This document shows positions 1-8,754 of a stretch of DNA of 64,000 nt, in pieces. A program made the translations under genes and the position numbers. Under the pieces are notes generated by a model, which was given only the letters and a program-made list of their open reading frames with translations, was not told the origin of the DNA and did not search any database. The DNA lies in assembly GCA_964211495.1 (NCBI GenBank), contig CAXORL010000001.1, positions 930,001 through 994,000 on the forward strand. Direction: 5' to 3'. The DNA is from Faucicola osloensis_B. Its GTDB lineage: Bacteria; Pseudomonadota; Gammaproteobacteria; Pseudomonadales; Moraxellaceae. Within the stretch, counting starts at the first letter, position 1. Every line of letters starts with the position of its first letter.

Positions 1-615
1 GCGGATTTTGTCACTGGTAGCGCCCAATTGGCGAAAGCGTTTGGCAGAATCGCTGTCTTGGGCGATGATAAGGCTTAAGTTCTCCATCATACTTTGGCTA
101 AGCTTGGCAGCTTTTTGATACCCTTTAAAAGATTTTTCTGACAAGCGGCCATTGACCAAAATCGTGGCAATTTGACGATTGTTCAGTTCAGCAAGCGTGG
201 TGCCCCACAATTCAGTCTCGATAAATAACGCGGCGACGGGTTGGACATGGGTCAAAAATTTATCAATCACCGCTTTGCTATCAACGGGTACAAAACTATG
301 GTACACCTTGCCGGCTGCTATTTCAGGCGCAAACAGCTGCTCAACGCGGTTATAGCCTGTATGGGTGGTATTGGTCACCCACAGTGCATAGCCTTGCGCG
401 AGCAAATCTCTTAAAATCGGTTCGGCAGTATTGGTTTCACCGAGTGACACCGCATGACACCAAATTATCGGCTGGCGGGTATGAATCTTTGGAAACACTT
501 GACCAAAGCGTTGCTGCTTTTCATTAGGCAAGGTGGTTTTGCTCGCAAGTTTTAGTTGGTATAGTGGCTTTAGCAGCGACATGGCGAGACGATAGTATAA
601 CGGTGTGGCTTGCAT
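1..615 (-). CDS. waaA: 3-deoxy-D-manno-octulosonic acid (Kdo) transferase, N-terminal part (cut by window edge)
   Basis: The reverse strand reads through from an ATG at 615 to the window edge without a stop, giving 205 residues of the N-terminal half. WaaA transfers Kdo from CMP-Kdo to lipid A at the inner face of the cytoplasmic membrane. The visible part matches the family: an early hydrophobic/basic segment (YRLAMSLLKPLYQL), the WCHAVSLGET acceptor-site motif around residues 46-55 with its conserved Glu, and FIETELWGTTLAELN near residue 130. The donor-binding half lies outside the window. It lies 131 bp downstream of ppa, with a terminator hairpin between them, so it probably has its own promoter. 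Confidence 0.88.
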   Translation of the reverse strand, partial: MQATPLYYRLAMSLLKPLYQLKLASKTTLPNEKQQRFGQVFPKIHTRQPIIWCHAVSLGETNTAEPILRDLLAQGYALWVTNTTHTGYNRVEQLFAPEIAAGKVYHSFVPVDSKAVIDKFLTHVQPVAALFIETELWGTTLAELNNRQIATILVNGRLSEKSFKGYQKAAKLSQSMMENLSLIIAQDSDSAKRFRQLGATSDKIR

Positions 616-683
616 AACGACTCTTGAAACAACTTAATAAAAAAATGCCGTTATTGTAAAAAACGAGGGCTAAAATAGCAATA

Positions 684-712
684 AAAAACCCTACTTTGTG
701 GGTAGGGTTTTT
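684..712 (-). terminator. Rho-independent terminator after ppa
   Basis: A hairpin with stem CCCTAC/GTAGGG is flanked by A and T runs on both sides. It lies between the ppa stop codon and waaA and can work in both directions. Confidence 0.75.
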
Positions 713-746
713 GAACTTAGAGGTTCGCGAAATTCAAGACCAGCAA

Positions 747-1280
747 TTAAGCTTGTTCTGTCCAGCGTTTTTGTGATTCTTTAATCACCGCTTTGGCTTC
801 TTCAATGTCGCCCCAGCTTTCAACTTTGGTTGTGCCTGCTTTTTTCAAATCTTTATAGTGATTGAAATGGAACTCGATTTGCTTAATCAATTGCTGTGGT
901 AAATCTGCTAGGGTATTGATAGCGTTACCGTTGTTGCGGTCATCGGCAGGTACTACAACCACTTTATCATCCACTTCACCATCATCCACGAATTTCATCA
1001 CGCCAATGACTTTGGCTTCGATAAAGATGCCTGTTGGTAGCGGGGTGTCAGTGATGATTAGTGCGTCTAATTCGTCGCCATCTTCATCAAGGGTTTGTGG
1101 GATAAAACCATAGTTGGTTGGTTTGGCAAATAATTGTGGCTCTACGCGGTCAAGTTGCATCACGCCAAGTTTACGGTTCCATTCGATTTTGTTGTTTGAA
1201 CCCGCTGGAATTTCGATAACTACGTTAATCACGCCGCCATCAACATCGCCCGCATCAAGAATTTGGTTAAAATCTGCCAT
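747..1280 (-). CDS. ppa: Soluble inorganic pyrophosphatase (family I)
   Basis: Cytosolic Mg-dependent enzyme that hydrolyses pyrophosphate to two phosphates and so drives biosynthetic reactions. The 177-residue length is typical of bacterial family I enzymes. The active-site signature DGDELD lies at residues 67-72, preceded by KIEWNRK (residues 31-37) and the YGFIPQT loop, which carry substrate-binding Lys/Glu/Arg/Tyr residues. The ATG at 1280 follows an AAGGAAAAA ribosome-binding stretch. It is monocistronic, with a 199 bp gap to nth upstream and a terminator downstream. Nothing unusual. Confidence 0.97.
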   Translation of the reverse strand: MADFNQILDAGDVDGGVINVVIEIPAGSNNKIEWNRKLGVMQLDRVEPQLFAKPTNYGFIPQTLDEDGDELDALIITDTPLPTGIFIEAKVIGVMKFVDDGEVDDKVVVVPADDRNNGNAINTLADLPQQLIKQIEFHFNHYKDLKKAGTTKVESWGDIEEAKAVIKESQKRWTEQA

Positions 1281-1479
1281 GAGTTTTTCCTTTTTGTTAG
1301 TAAAGTTGTTTACAAAACTGCTTGTAAAAAAGTAGCCTAAAAGTGGGTTGATTATAGCAAAGTCTGTTGGCTTTCTCTATTTATTCCCATCGCAACTTGT
1401 AGGAAATTATGAATATCCATAGGCAAATTTGGAATTAAAAAAATTGGTTATTTAACATTCTGTGTCAATTTTAAGCAAC

Positions 1480-2190
1480 TTACTTTTCAATAAACTTGGC
1501 TTTGTCTTTAAACATACATTCGTCATACACTGGGCATTTGCCACATTCGGGACTTCTAGCTTTACAGGTGTAACGCCCATGCAAAATCAAATAATGGTGC
1601 GCGTCCAATATATAGTCCTGTGGTATTCGCGCGATGAGTTTATCTTCCACTTCTCGCACATTTTTACCCGTTGCCAAGCCTGTGCGATTGCCGACACGAA
1701 AAATATGGGTATCCACTGCCATGGTGGGCTGCCCAAAGGCGGTGTTGAGCACCACATTGGCAGTTTTTCGCCCTACCCCCGTTAGGCTTTCAAGCTCGTG
1801 GCGGGTTTGCGGTACTTCGCTAGCAAATTTATCCACCAAGTCTTGGCAGCATTTCATCACATTTTTGGCTTTACTATTATATAGCCCAATGGTTTTGATA
1901 TAATTTTTTAGCCCCGCTTCACCCAAATCCAAAATTGCTTGCGGGGTATTGGCAACGGCATATAGTTTGCGAGTAGCCAGATTGACACTGACATCGGTGG
2001 CTTGTGCCGACAGTATGACTGCGATCAACAATTCAAAGTTGCTCTGATATTCCAGTTCCGTCTCTGGTTTTTCAATGGCTGCTGCTAGTTTTTGAAAAAA
2101 CGGCAACACGTTTTTATTCGGCATGCGCCGTGAGGGCGGTGTCTCTGCGGTTTTGGGCACTTGGATTTTTGGTTTGATATTGGCAACCAT
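1480..2190 (-). CDS. nth: Endonuclease III (DNA glycosylase/AP lyase)
   Basis: Base-excision repair enzyme that removes oxidised pyrimidines and cuts the abasic site. The helix-hairpin-helix LTGVGRKTANVV places the catalytic Lys at residue 142, and the catalytic Asp is D160 in AVDTHIF. A C-terminal [4Fe-4S] loop uses Cys 209, 216, 219 and 225 (C-x6-C-x2-C-x5-C). About 25 residues at the N-terminus exceed the E. coli protein. It follows the rnfB-like gene by 15 bp on the same strand, so the two are very probably co-transcribed. Confidence 0.96.
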   Translation of the reverse strand: MVANIKPKIQVPKTAETPPSRRMPNKNVLPFFQKLAAAIEKPETELEYQSNFELLIAVILSAQATDVSVNLATRKLYAVANTPQAILDLGEAGLKNYIKTIGLYNSKAKNVMKCCQDLVDKFASEVPQTRHELESLTGVGRKTANVVLNTAFGQPTMAVDTHIFRVGNRTGLATGKNVREVEDKLIARIPQDYILDAHHYLILHGRYTCKARSPECGKCPVYDECMFKDKAKFIEK

Positions 2191-2205
2191 TATGCACTCT
2201 TTAGG

Positions 2206-3015
2206 TTATGGCAGTGTCGCAAGTTGCTGCTGCAAGGCTTGCACCAAGGCTTGTTTATTGTCATCAGCGCGTACGGCAAGTTGTTTTTCTAATTTTTTAA
2301 TTTGGGTGCGTAGTTTTGCTGCTTCGATGGCGTTTTTTGCCGCTGCTTCATCTATATCGACTTTGATATCATTGAGTTTGGCTTGTACCATGCTGACCAC
2401 AGGTTTGGCATTGGTGTTGTCATTGACCTGGCGTTCGATACGGTCAAGGTGCGCGTAGTAGCGCGCGCGTAACCCGTCTTGCTCGGTTTGCCTTGTCGCG
2501 TCATCCATTAACCGTGTGAAGGGCACCAGCTCGATGCAGTCCACTGGACAGGGCGGCAAACACAGCTCACAACCTGTGCATAGGTCGGTAAAAATGGTGT
2601 GCATACGTTTGCCCGAGCCAATAATGGCATCGACAGGACACGCAGGGATACATTTGGTACAGCCAATGCAATCTTCTTCTCGAATGATGGCTCGCATTTC
2701 CATCGGACGATTGGTAGCGGGATCCGTTTGCCATTTTGAGGCTTCAGCCGTCAGCGGTATACGCCCAAGCAACTTGCCGATTTGGTCAGTAACTGATTGT
2801 CCACCGGGCACGCATTGGTTATGCGACTCGCCCAGTGTGACAATGGCGGTGGCATACGGCAGACAGCCTTCAGCATGACCGCATAGCCCGCATTGGGTTT
2901 GCGGCAGAAGTTGGTCGATTTGTTGTATTAATTGTTGATACTCGATACTTAGGCTATTTAGATTTAAATTATTAAATAGATTGGGTACCTTGAAAACAGG
3001 TTGGCTATCAGACAT
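2206..3015 (-). CDS. RnfB-like iron-sulfur (ferredoxin-type) protein
   Basis: 269-residue protein with three Fe-S modules. The first is an RnfB/RsxB-type 4Fe-4S domain using Cys 42, 45, 51 and 68. Two ferredoxin motifs follow at Cys 116/119/122/126 and Cys 146/149/152/156, each ending in CP. RnfB normally carries a short N-terminal membrane helix and works with RnfACDGE; here residues 1-35 are polar and I see no membrane segment. No other rnf gene is nearby. The C-terminal ~100 residues are charged and helical (coiled-coil-like). In E. coli the rsx operon ends at nth, so this may be a remnant of that arrangement. The electron-transfer partner is unknown. Confidence 0.85.
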   Translation of the reverse strand: MSDSQPVFKVPNLFNNLNLNSLSIEYQQLIQQIDQLLPQTQCGLCGHAEGCLPYATAIVTLGESHNQCVPGGQSVTDQIGKLLGRIPLTAEASKWQTDPATNRPMEMRAIIREEDCIGCTKCIPACPVDAIIGSGKRMHTIFTDLCTGCELCLPPCPVDCIELVPFTRLMDDATRQTEQDGLRARYYAHLDRIERQVNDNTNAKPVVSMVQAKLNDIKVDIDEAAAKNAIEAAKLRTQIKKLEKQLAVRADDNKQALVQALQQQLATLP

Positions 3016-3093
3016 GGCTCAATTTTTATTCACTATAATCATCAATGTGTATTTTACCATAGCTCATGCCTATTTCGCCTATAACCTATCAAT

Positions 3094-3119
3094 ACAAATC
3101 ATCAAGACAAATCATCAAG
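3094..3119. repeat. 13-bp tandem duplication
   Basis: ACAAATCATCAAG occurs twice head to tail, followed by a third decayed copy, in the gap between the 3' end of nudC and the start of the rnfB-like gene. Confidence 0.9.
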
Positions 3120-3141
3120 AAAAATCACTTAATCAATCTGT

Positions 3142-3951
3142 TTAAGATTGGTAATGCTGTTTCACCCATTCGATCAGTTGATAAGCAATCGTGCCTTTTG
3201 GCGGAATGATAGGGCCGTTTTCATCTAAACTATCTATATCAAAAAATTGGGCATCCATCAGCTCATTGTTATCTATAGTGATATCACCACTTTGGTACTC
3301 TGCAATAAAGCCTACCATTAAATTGCTGGGAAAAGGCCACGGTTGGCTGCCGAAATAGCGCAAATTGCTGACAGATAACCCCACCTCTTCCATCACTTCA
3401 CGATGCACGCATTGCTCTAAACTCTCACCGACTTCCACAAAACCTGCCAGTACGGTATACATTTTGCTATCTGTCGCCCGTAGATGATGCGCCAACAAAA
3501 GCTGTGGTTTATCCGCGGTGGTTTTGATGATGGCGGTGATGATACAAGGCTGTACTCTGGGATATTGGTGATAATGGCAGCTAGGGCAAACGGTGGCATT
3601 TTCAATAGGGTGTAACTTCGTGGGCGTACCACAGCGGCTACAAAATTGATGATCTTGACGCCAGCGCAACAACTGCATGGCTTTGGCTAATTGGCTGGTT
3701 TGTAGGGCGTCAAGGCTGCCAATCAGATGTCGAAAGCGCAGAAACTCAATCTGTCCTGTAATCTCTTCTGGCAATTGCGACAAGTCGATATCTTGATGGG
3801 CAATGGCATAAATACTGTTGCCTGCCTCATCGGTGTCCACTTTAACGGCCTGAGCGGGCACGTCCTCACAACGATAAAAAAAAGGAAGTCCGCCTATACA
3901 GGCGAACTTATCGTTATCACAAATAAGCAAAGAATGGTGTAATGCGGTCAT
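3142..3951 (-). CDS. nudC: NAD(+)/NADH diphosphatase (Nudix)
   Basis: Hydrolyses NAD(H) to NMN(H) and AMP; in E. coli it also removes NAD caps from RNA. A zinc ribbon is formed by two CxxC pairs (about residues 104/107 and 122/125 counted from this start). The Nudix box begins at GFVEVGE and continues to REVMEEVGL. The NudC-specific SQPWPFP motif follows about 20 residues later, separating it from other Nudix enzymes. I chose the ATG at 3951; an in-frame TTG at 3963 with AGGG upstream would add four residues. It lies directly after the fimL-like gene and probably shares its transcript. Confidence 0.93.
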   Translation of the reverse strand: MTALHHSLLICDNDKFACIGGLPFFYRCEDVPAQAVKVDTDEAGNSIYAIAHQDIDLSQLPEEITGQIEFLRFRHLIGSLDALQTSQLAKAMQLLRWRQDHQFCSRCGTPTKLHPIENATVCPSCHYHQYPRVQPCIITAIIKTTADKPQLLLAHHLRATDSKMYTVLAGFVEVGESLEQCVHREVMEEVGLSVSNLRYFGSQPWPFPSNLMVGFIAEYQSGDITIDNNELMDAQFFDIDSLDENGPIIPPKGTIAYQLIEWVKQHYQS

Positions 3952-3969
3952 ATTGGTTACCAAATTACC

Positions 3970-5646
3970 CTAAGCCACAAGCATGTGTTGTAAGCTGCGA
4001 TAGCCTACATACATTGCATGGTTGCCTGCGGGTTTGTTCGTTTCAAGACTTTCTAGATAATAATCTGCTGACATCACAATATCGGCAATTTTAGCAAGCG
4101 CATGCTCTGACAACTCGTGACCCTGTTGCTCGATTAAGTTTTGTAGCACTGTGGCACCGCGTTTGAGCAGTTGGCTTTGTCGAGGTAAGTTTAAAAATAA
4201 GCAAGCACCCGAGATAGCGCGCATGATATCAGGCACAGGCGTGATATGTAAAATATCTTTGTCGGCGTCATTTAGATAATCATTGAGCGCAGTTTCAATG
4301 GTGGCAATGGCGGTACGGCTTTCTTGGACTAGCGTGTTATGAGCCGTTTCGATTTGATGTAGCGAAATAGTCTGGTTGTACACGGGCAATGTCACCGCAC
4401 CTGGGGTATGTGATTTTGCCAGGTTAATCGCCGCATTTTCTGCCATCATTAAAGTGCCAAGCAAGCCATCAAAATCATTAGGCGTTGGCTGCGTCCAAGT
4501 TTTTACTTTGCCAATTTGTTGAGACAGCGCTGCACTAACTTCATTTAAATTTAAGGTTTTAAACACGCTACTTAAATCATGCAAATGCTGCGCCATGCTA
4601 TCAATCTCATCTGTGCTTGAGTTGAGATTATCTTGACGGGCATAACTGTCACTGGCAGATTTAATCAAATCAATTTCTTGCTGGATGAGCTGGTTAAGCG
4701 TACTGGTCACTTCACGGTCAGGTCCAAATAGGAAGCGGCGCATGGTTTTTAACTGGGTTTCGTCTAAGGTATTGGTCGAGAATTTATGCTGGACTTGCAA
4801 AGCAAGCTGGCTATCTCTTGAACTGGCAAATTGCACCAAATCAGCAAAGCGAGAATCATTGACAGGTAGATAGTCATTAAATTGTTGTTCAACAAAAATC
4901 AGCGCCCGCTTCTGCAGATTGCTAAGCGGTAATACTCCTGCCAAATCTGATACCGCCGCATCAGCAGCATGCCAAAACAAACTATCGGTACGTTTTGAAA
5001 CCATTTCACACGCAGCTTGCATGGCTTTGAGTTTTTCTAACTCTTTAGGCGATAATTGATTGCTCTGTGCAGTAAGTGCTACGCTCAGGCCTGCGCGATA
5101 AGCTTCCACCAATTTTTTTGGGTCAATGCCGAGTGATTTTAACGGTTGGTAATTTTGTTCTGGATTGGCAATTACGATACTGCTGTTTTTATTGGCAGTT
5201 AAGTCTGATAGCTGCAGCACTGGCTGATTCAAATCACTGTGAAGTTGATTGATAATCGGCAACAACAGCGAAGGCTCAATGGTCTCTTTAAGTAATACAA
5301 ACTCGATATAACGCGCCAACGTCATGATACCTTCTGACACATCCATCATCATGTCACGGTTGGGTTGGTCGCGCTCGTCATAGAGTTTTTGCAGTCCTGC
5401 CGATAGGCTATTGGCGAGTTCATAGCCTTCCTCTAATTGAATCAACCGCAATACTTTTGCCAGTTGCGCCAAGGTATCCACGGAATCAAGTAACAAAGGC
5501 GCTTGACAACTGTCGTCATTAAACTCACTTAAATGCATTTCGGCATCATGTAGCGTCACGGCAATTTCAGGTCTTAATAAATGCAATGAAGGCAAATCAA
5601 AATTGGTGACCGTTAGTTTTTGTGAGTTAGGACTTGGCAGACTCAT
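3970..5646 (-). CDS. fimL: FimL-like protein (ChpA/PilL N-terminal homologue, type IV pilus signalling)
   Basis: 558-residue cytosolic all-helical protein. Its length and style (PEIAVTLHDAEMHLSEF near the start, repeated helical bundles with SVDTLAQLAKVLRL) fit FimL, which resembles the N-terminal phosphotransfer-like region of the chemosensory kinase ChpA. In Pseudomonas aeruginosa FimL supports twitching motility and cAMP signalling by adenylate cyclase CyaB. I see no canonical HPt histidine motif, kinase domain or CheW domain, again as in FimL. It sits upstream of nudC with a 6 bp gap or less. The assignment rests on recognition of overall features, not an alignment. Confidence 0.68.
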   Translation of the reverse strand: MSLPSPNSQKLTVTNFDLPSLHLLRPEIAVTLHDAEMHLSEFNDDSCQAPLLLDSVDTLAQLAKVLRLIQLEEGYELANSLSAGLQKLYDERDQPNRDMMMDVSEGIMTLARYIEFVLLKETIEPSLLLPIINQLHSDLNQPVLQLSDLTANKNSSIVIANPEQNYQPLKSLGIDPKKLVEAYRAGLSVALTAQSNQLSPKELEKLKAMQAACEMVSKRTDSLFWHAADAAVSDLAGVLPLSNLQKRALIFVEQQFNDYLPVNDSRFADLVQFASSRDSQLALQVQHKFSTNTLDETQLKTMRRFLFGPDREVTSTLNQLIQQEIDLIKSASDSYARQDNLNSSTDEIDSMAQHLHDLSSVFKTLNLNEVSAALSQQIGKVKTWTQPTPNDFDGLLGTLMMAENAAINLAKSHTPGAVTLPVYNQTISLHQIETAHNTLVQESRTAIATIETALNDYLNDADKDILHITPVPDIMRAISGACLFLNLPRQSQLLKRGATVLQNLIEQQGHELSEHALAKIADIVMSADYYLESLETNKPAGNHAMYVGYRSLQHMLVA

Positions 5647-5893
5647 GTTTTTTTATCCAAAATGATTTTAGGGTGATAAAGGTAAAATGACAGTGTTTAA
5701 GCGTTTTTAACGTAGACTTGCATATTAATCGAACGCGCGTGTGACAGCTACGCTTATTGCTGATTATTGTAAGACGTCCCTATGCCAGTGTCTATGTCAA
5801 AGTGTTAATACCAGCGCAATAATTACACTTTATCATGAAATTTTGCCCATCAAAAAAATGCCCTTACAAAATTTGATGATGGATTTTCTATTG

Positions 5894-7609
5894 TCAAACA
5901 CTCGCCCAGTTTTCAGCCAGCTGTGGGTTGTTATCTTTTAAGGCGTTAAGCCATTCAAGATGCGCCTGCTCAGCATCACTATTCGCCAAAAAACGCTTGA
6001 TAGTCGTGCTAAAACGCTGATGTTCAGTCGCCCCGCCCACACCGCCGCCGACATCATCATCGATGGCTAACGCAACCTGTCCGCCAGTCATCGCCAGATA
6101 CACTTCCGCTAAAATCTCGGCATCGAGTAATGCCCCGTGGAAGGTACGGTCTTGTTTACCAACATTGAGACGTTTCACCAGCGCATCCAAGGTATTACGC
6201 TGCCCTGCGAACATGCGTTTGGCGATGGCAAGGCTGTCTGTCACGGTGACAGTTTGGTTAATATCAGGCAAGCCAAGTCGCGCAAACTCAGCTTGCAAAA
6301 AGCTCATGTCAAACCCAGCGTTATGCGCGATGAGTTCTGCGCCTTGCAAAAAGTCATAAATCGCTTCACCAACTTGCTCAAACACGGGCATATCATTTAA
6401 AAACACATTGTGAATGCCATGAACGCGAATGACTTCCTCACCCATCTCAATTTTTGGGTTGATATAGACATGCAGTTTTTCACCGGTAAAACGTCGATTA
6501 ATCATTTCAACGATACCGACCTCAATGATACGATCACCATTTTGCGCTTCAAACCCTGTGGTCTCAGTATCGAGAATCAGCTGACGATTGGCAGTCCCTT
6601 TGTGTTTGGCGATGGGTAATAAAGGTATAAAAGTCGGGTTAGGCTGACTGGTAATACCGTTAAAAACGGGACGCTGAGCAATCAAGCTGTCATCTTGCGC
6701 GACAAATTGCCCTTGTGGATTGGTGAACACCGCAAAATGTGGGTTAGCACTTGTTGGCGAGTAGGTCGGCTGTCCCCCTAACGATGACTGAGTCGATACA
6801 TCGATGCTAGTTTGAGTATGGATAGCTTGAGTATGGCTGGCTTGAACCTTACTTGTTTGGGCATTGCTTGTTTGAATAGTGCTTGGGGCTGGCTCACCGT
6901 CAAGTGCTTGCAAAAAGATATCCCCCATCATCTCACTGTCTGCAAACTCCATGTCTTGTGCGTCATCAAAAGACGTATCGCTAAAATCGCGGGTTAACGC
7001 TGAGTGAGTGAGGACTGGGTTGTTATCGGTTGACATTGGGTTCATGGGCGGGTCTTTTTTTTTACTATCGAAATTAGGGTTTTTATCACTAAAATCCGAT
7101 TTTACATCGTTAAAATCAGTGGTAGGATTGGGTGGGTTTTTAATCACTTTGTTAAAGCTTTTGGGCAGTTGGTCAATGCCTTGGTTCGCAAGCTTATCGG
7201 CATATTCATTGCCATCATGACCGGCATGTCCTTTGACCCATTGCCAGTCAATTTGTCGCTGCATACACAGACCATCAAGGCGTTGCCATAATTCCACATT
7301 TTTGACATTTTTCCAATGTTTCTTTTTCCACCCTGCTAGCCATTCGCTGATACCTTTGATGACATAGCTAGAGTCTGACCAGATTTGAATCGGTAACGCT
7401 TTTGGGCTATTTTCCAGTGCCACAATCGCACCCATCAGCTCCATGCGGTTGTTGGTGGTATGCGCCTCACCCCCGCAAATATCAATTTGCTCACCTGTAG
7501 GTAAAATCACCACAGCGCCAAAGCCCCCCTTACCAGGATTGCCACGGCAGGCGCCATCAGTATAGGCAAGGGTTCGACCCACAAGGGGCGTTAAGGCATG
7601 ATTTGACAT
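5894..7609 (-). CDS. rnhA-dnaQ: Fusion of RNase HI and DNA polymerase III epsilon (3'-5' proofreading exonuclease)
   Basis: 571 residues from the ATG at 7609. Residues 1-150 are RNase HI: catalytic D18 (YTDGACRGNPG), E57 (NRMEL), D79 (WSDSSY) and D138, with the GHAGHDGNEYAD loop. Residues ~155-340 are a low-complexity linker with a QTS/QA-rich stretch at 246-276. Residues ~341-525 are the DnaQ exonuclease: ExoI LILDTETTGFE (D347, E349), ExoII HNAGFDMSFL, ExoIII HGALLDAEIL. The open frame extends 85 codons further upstream, but that part overlaps the leader and start of the divergent lipoprotein gene and looks non-coding. rnhA and dnaQ are divergent neighbours in E. coli; the fusion is, to my knowledge, a Moraxellaceae trait. 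Confidence 0.93.
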   Translation of the reverse strand: MSNHALTPLVGRTLAYTDGACRGNPGKGGFGAVVILPTGEQIDICGGEAHTTNNRMELMGAIVALENSPKALPIQIWSDSSYVIKGISEWLAGWKKKHWKNVKNVELWQRLDGLCMQRQIDWQWVKGHAGHDGNEYADKLANQGIDQLPKSFNKVIKNPPNPTTDFNDVKSDFSDKNPNFDSKKKDPPMNPMSTDNNPVLTHSALTRDFSDTSFDDAQDMEFADSEMMGDIFLQALDGEPAPSTIQTSNAQTSKVQASHTQAIHTQTSIDVSTQSSLGGQPTYSPTSANPHFAVFTNPQGQFVAQDDSLIAQRPVFNGITSQPNPTFIPLLPIAKHKGTANRQLILDTETTGFEAQNGDRIIEVGIVEMINRRFTGEKLHVYINPKIEMGEEVIRVHGIHNVFLNDMPVFEQVGEAIYDFLQGAELIAHNAGFDMSFLQAEFARLGLPDINQTVTVTDSLAIAKRMFAGQRNTLDALVKRLNVGKQDRTFHGALLDAEILAEVYLAMTGGQVALAIDDDVGGGVGGATEHQRFSTTIKRFLANSDAEQAHLEWLNALKDNNPQLAENWASV

Positions 7610-7745
7610 ATATAACAACCCATATGAAACAGCAAAACAATCAAAAAGACAGCCCTCAGTATAAGAAAAAAAAGCATAAAAAGCCATGCCAAAACGTCTA
7701 TAATAACCGCTTATAGTTGCTATCTGTTGGTTGTAAAGGACGTCT

Positions 7746-8306
7746 ATGCAAAAAAAATCTCGTGCGCTCGTGTCAGCTGTGTTGACCAAGGTGGGTATGG
7801 CTATGGTCTGTGCGCTAAGCCTAAATTTGGCGGCTTGTAACAAGCCCCAATCCCCTGCAACCACTAGCAGCGATGGCGCAAAACCGTCGCCAGCGTTATC
7901 ACAACCTGTCGCTAGCGATGATGTGTTTGTGGGTTGTTATACAGTCAGCCATACAGAACCTGCCCAAATCAAAATCATCAAAAATGGTGACAGTAAAAAT
8001 GGTGAAAGTTACGCCATGCAAATGCGCGAGTTTAACGACCCCAGCAAAAACTGGGACAAGCCTGAAGCCATGCAAGTCATCGCCACTGACAGCCCAGACA
8101 TACAAAAATACTTTGACATCAAAGCCGATGAACATCAATATTTAGAAAAAGTCATCGCTCGCCCCGACCGCGTGTTTGTGCTCGCCAAAATCACCGATAG
8201 TTTTGCAAGCCTAAACCCGCAATTTGACAGCCCGTATCTGGGTTATATTTACAAAGGTAGTAATACTGTCTATAAAGTGGCATGCGAGCAAACCACCAAA
8301 CTTTAA
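7746..8306 (+). CDS. Predicted lipoprotein of unknown function
   Basis: 186 residues with a lipoprotein signal: basic start (MQKKSR), hydrophobic core and lipobox LAAC, with the lipidated Cys near residue 31, followed by a Ser/Pro/Thr-rich tether. The mature part contains the phrase VFVGCYTVSHTEPAQIKI and a second Cys near the C-terminus that could form a disulfide. I do not recognise the family. The start is secure: AAAGGA sits 6 nt before the ATG. It is divergent from the rnhA-dnaQ fusion and 100 bp upstream of a small membrane-protein gene on the same strand. Confidence 0.75.
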   Translation: MQKKSRALVSAVLTKVGMAMVCALSLNLAACNKPQSPATTSSDGAKPSPALSQPVASDDVFVGCYTVSHTEPAQIKIIKNGDSKNGESYAMQMREFNDPSKNWDKPEAMQVIATDSPDIQKYFDIKADEHQYLEKVIARPDRVFVLAKITDSFASLNPQFDSPYLGYIYKGSNTVYKVACEQTTKL

Positions 8307-8405
8307 TCACCTGAGTTGTTGCTTGACTTGATGAGCTTGGTTTGATGCGTGAGTTAATACATCTCATCCAAATTTTAACCCCAAACGATTGATAGAGAAT
8401 AAGCG

Positions 8406-8693
8406 ATGAATTTTTTTGCATGGTTAGTGCTGGGCTTGGTGGCATACACTAGTGGCTTTAGTATCCGTCATTTTCGATACAAAGGCACAACCCTCCCAAA
8501 TGATAAAAAATGGCAATACGCGGCGATTTTTTTTGTCATCGCGCTCGTGGTCTTTGCGCTATTGAATTTATATGTCATGCACAAAGCTGCGCTTGATATG
8601 ATGTTTGTGTTGGTATCGAGTTTGGTGGCGACAGGGGTTTTTTATTATGGTATCTCGGCAGATACCAACAACAAGATGAATATACCTGATTAA
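8406..8693 (+). CDS. Small inner-membrane protein, unknown function
   Basis: 95 residues with three predicted membrane segments: about 2-18 (FFAWLVLGLVAYTSGF), 38-57 (YAAIFFVIALVVFALLNLYV) and 63-82 (ALDMMFVLVSSLVATGVFYY). A short basic loop follows the first segment. No conserved motif is recognised. It lies between the lipoprotein and the S66 peptidase gene in the same orientation and may share a transcript with one of them. Confidence 0.65.
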   Translation: MNFFAWLVLGLVAYTSGFSIRHFRYKGTTLPNDKKWQYAAIFFVIALVVFALLNLYVMHKAALDMMFVLVSSLVATGVFYYGISADTNNKMNIPD

Positions 8694-8754
8694 ACATACC
8701 GGATTAGTTGAACCATGATTTTTTGTAAGTTGATGAATTTGTTTGGATAATAAA

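Noticed and set aside
5741..5941. 66-codon frame between fimL and rnhA-dnaQ
   Set aside because: No ribosome-binding site, overlaps the dnaQ 3' end on the other strand, and gives an unconvincing Cys-rich translation.
7610..7864. 85-codon N-terminal extension of the rnhA-dnaQ reading frame
   Set aside because: It overlaps the leader and start of the divergent lipoprotein gene, has no RNase H similarity, and RNase HI normally begins a few residues before the YTDG motif.
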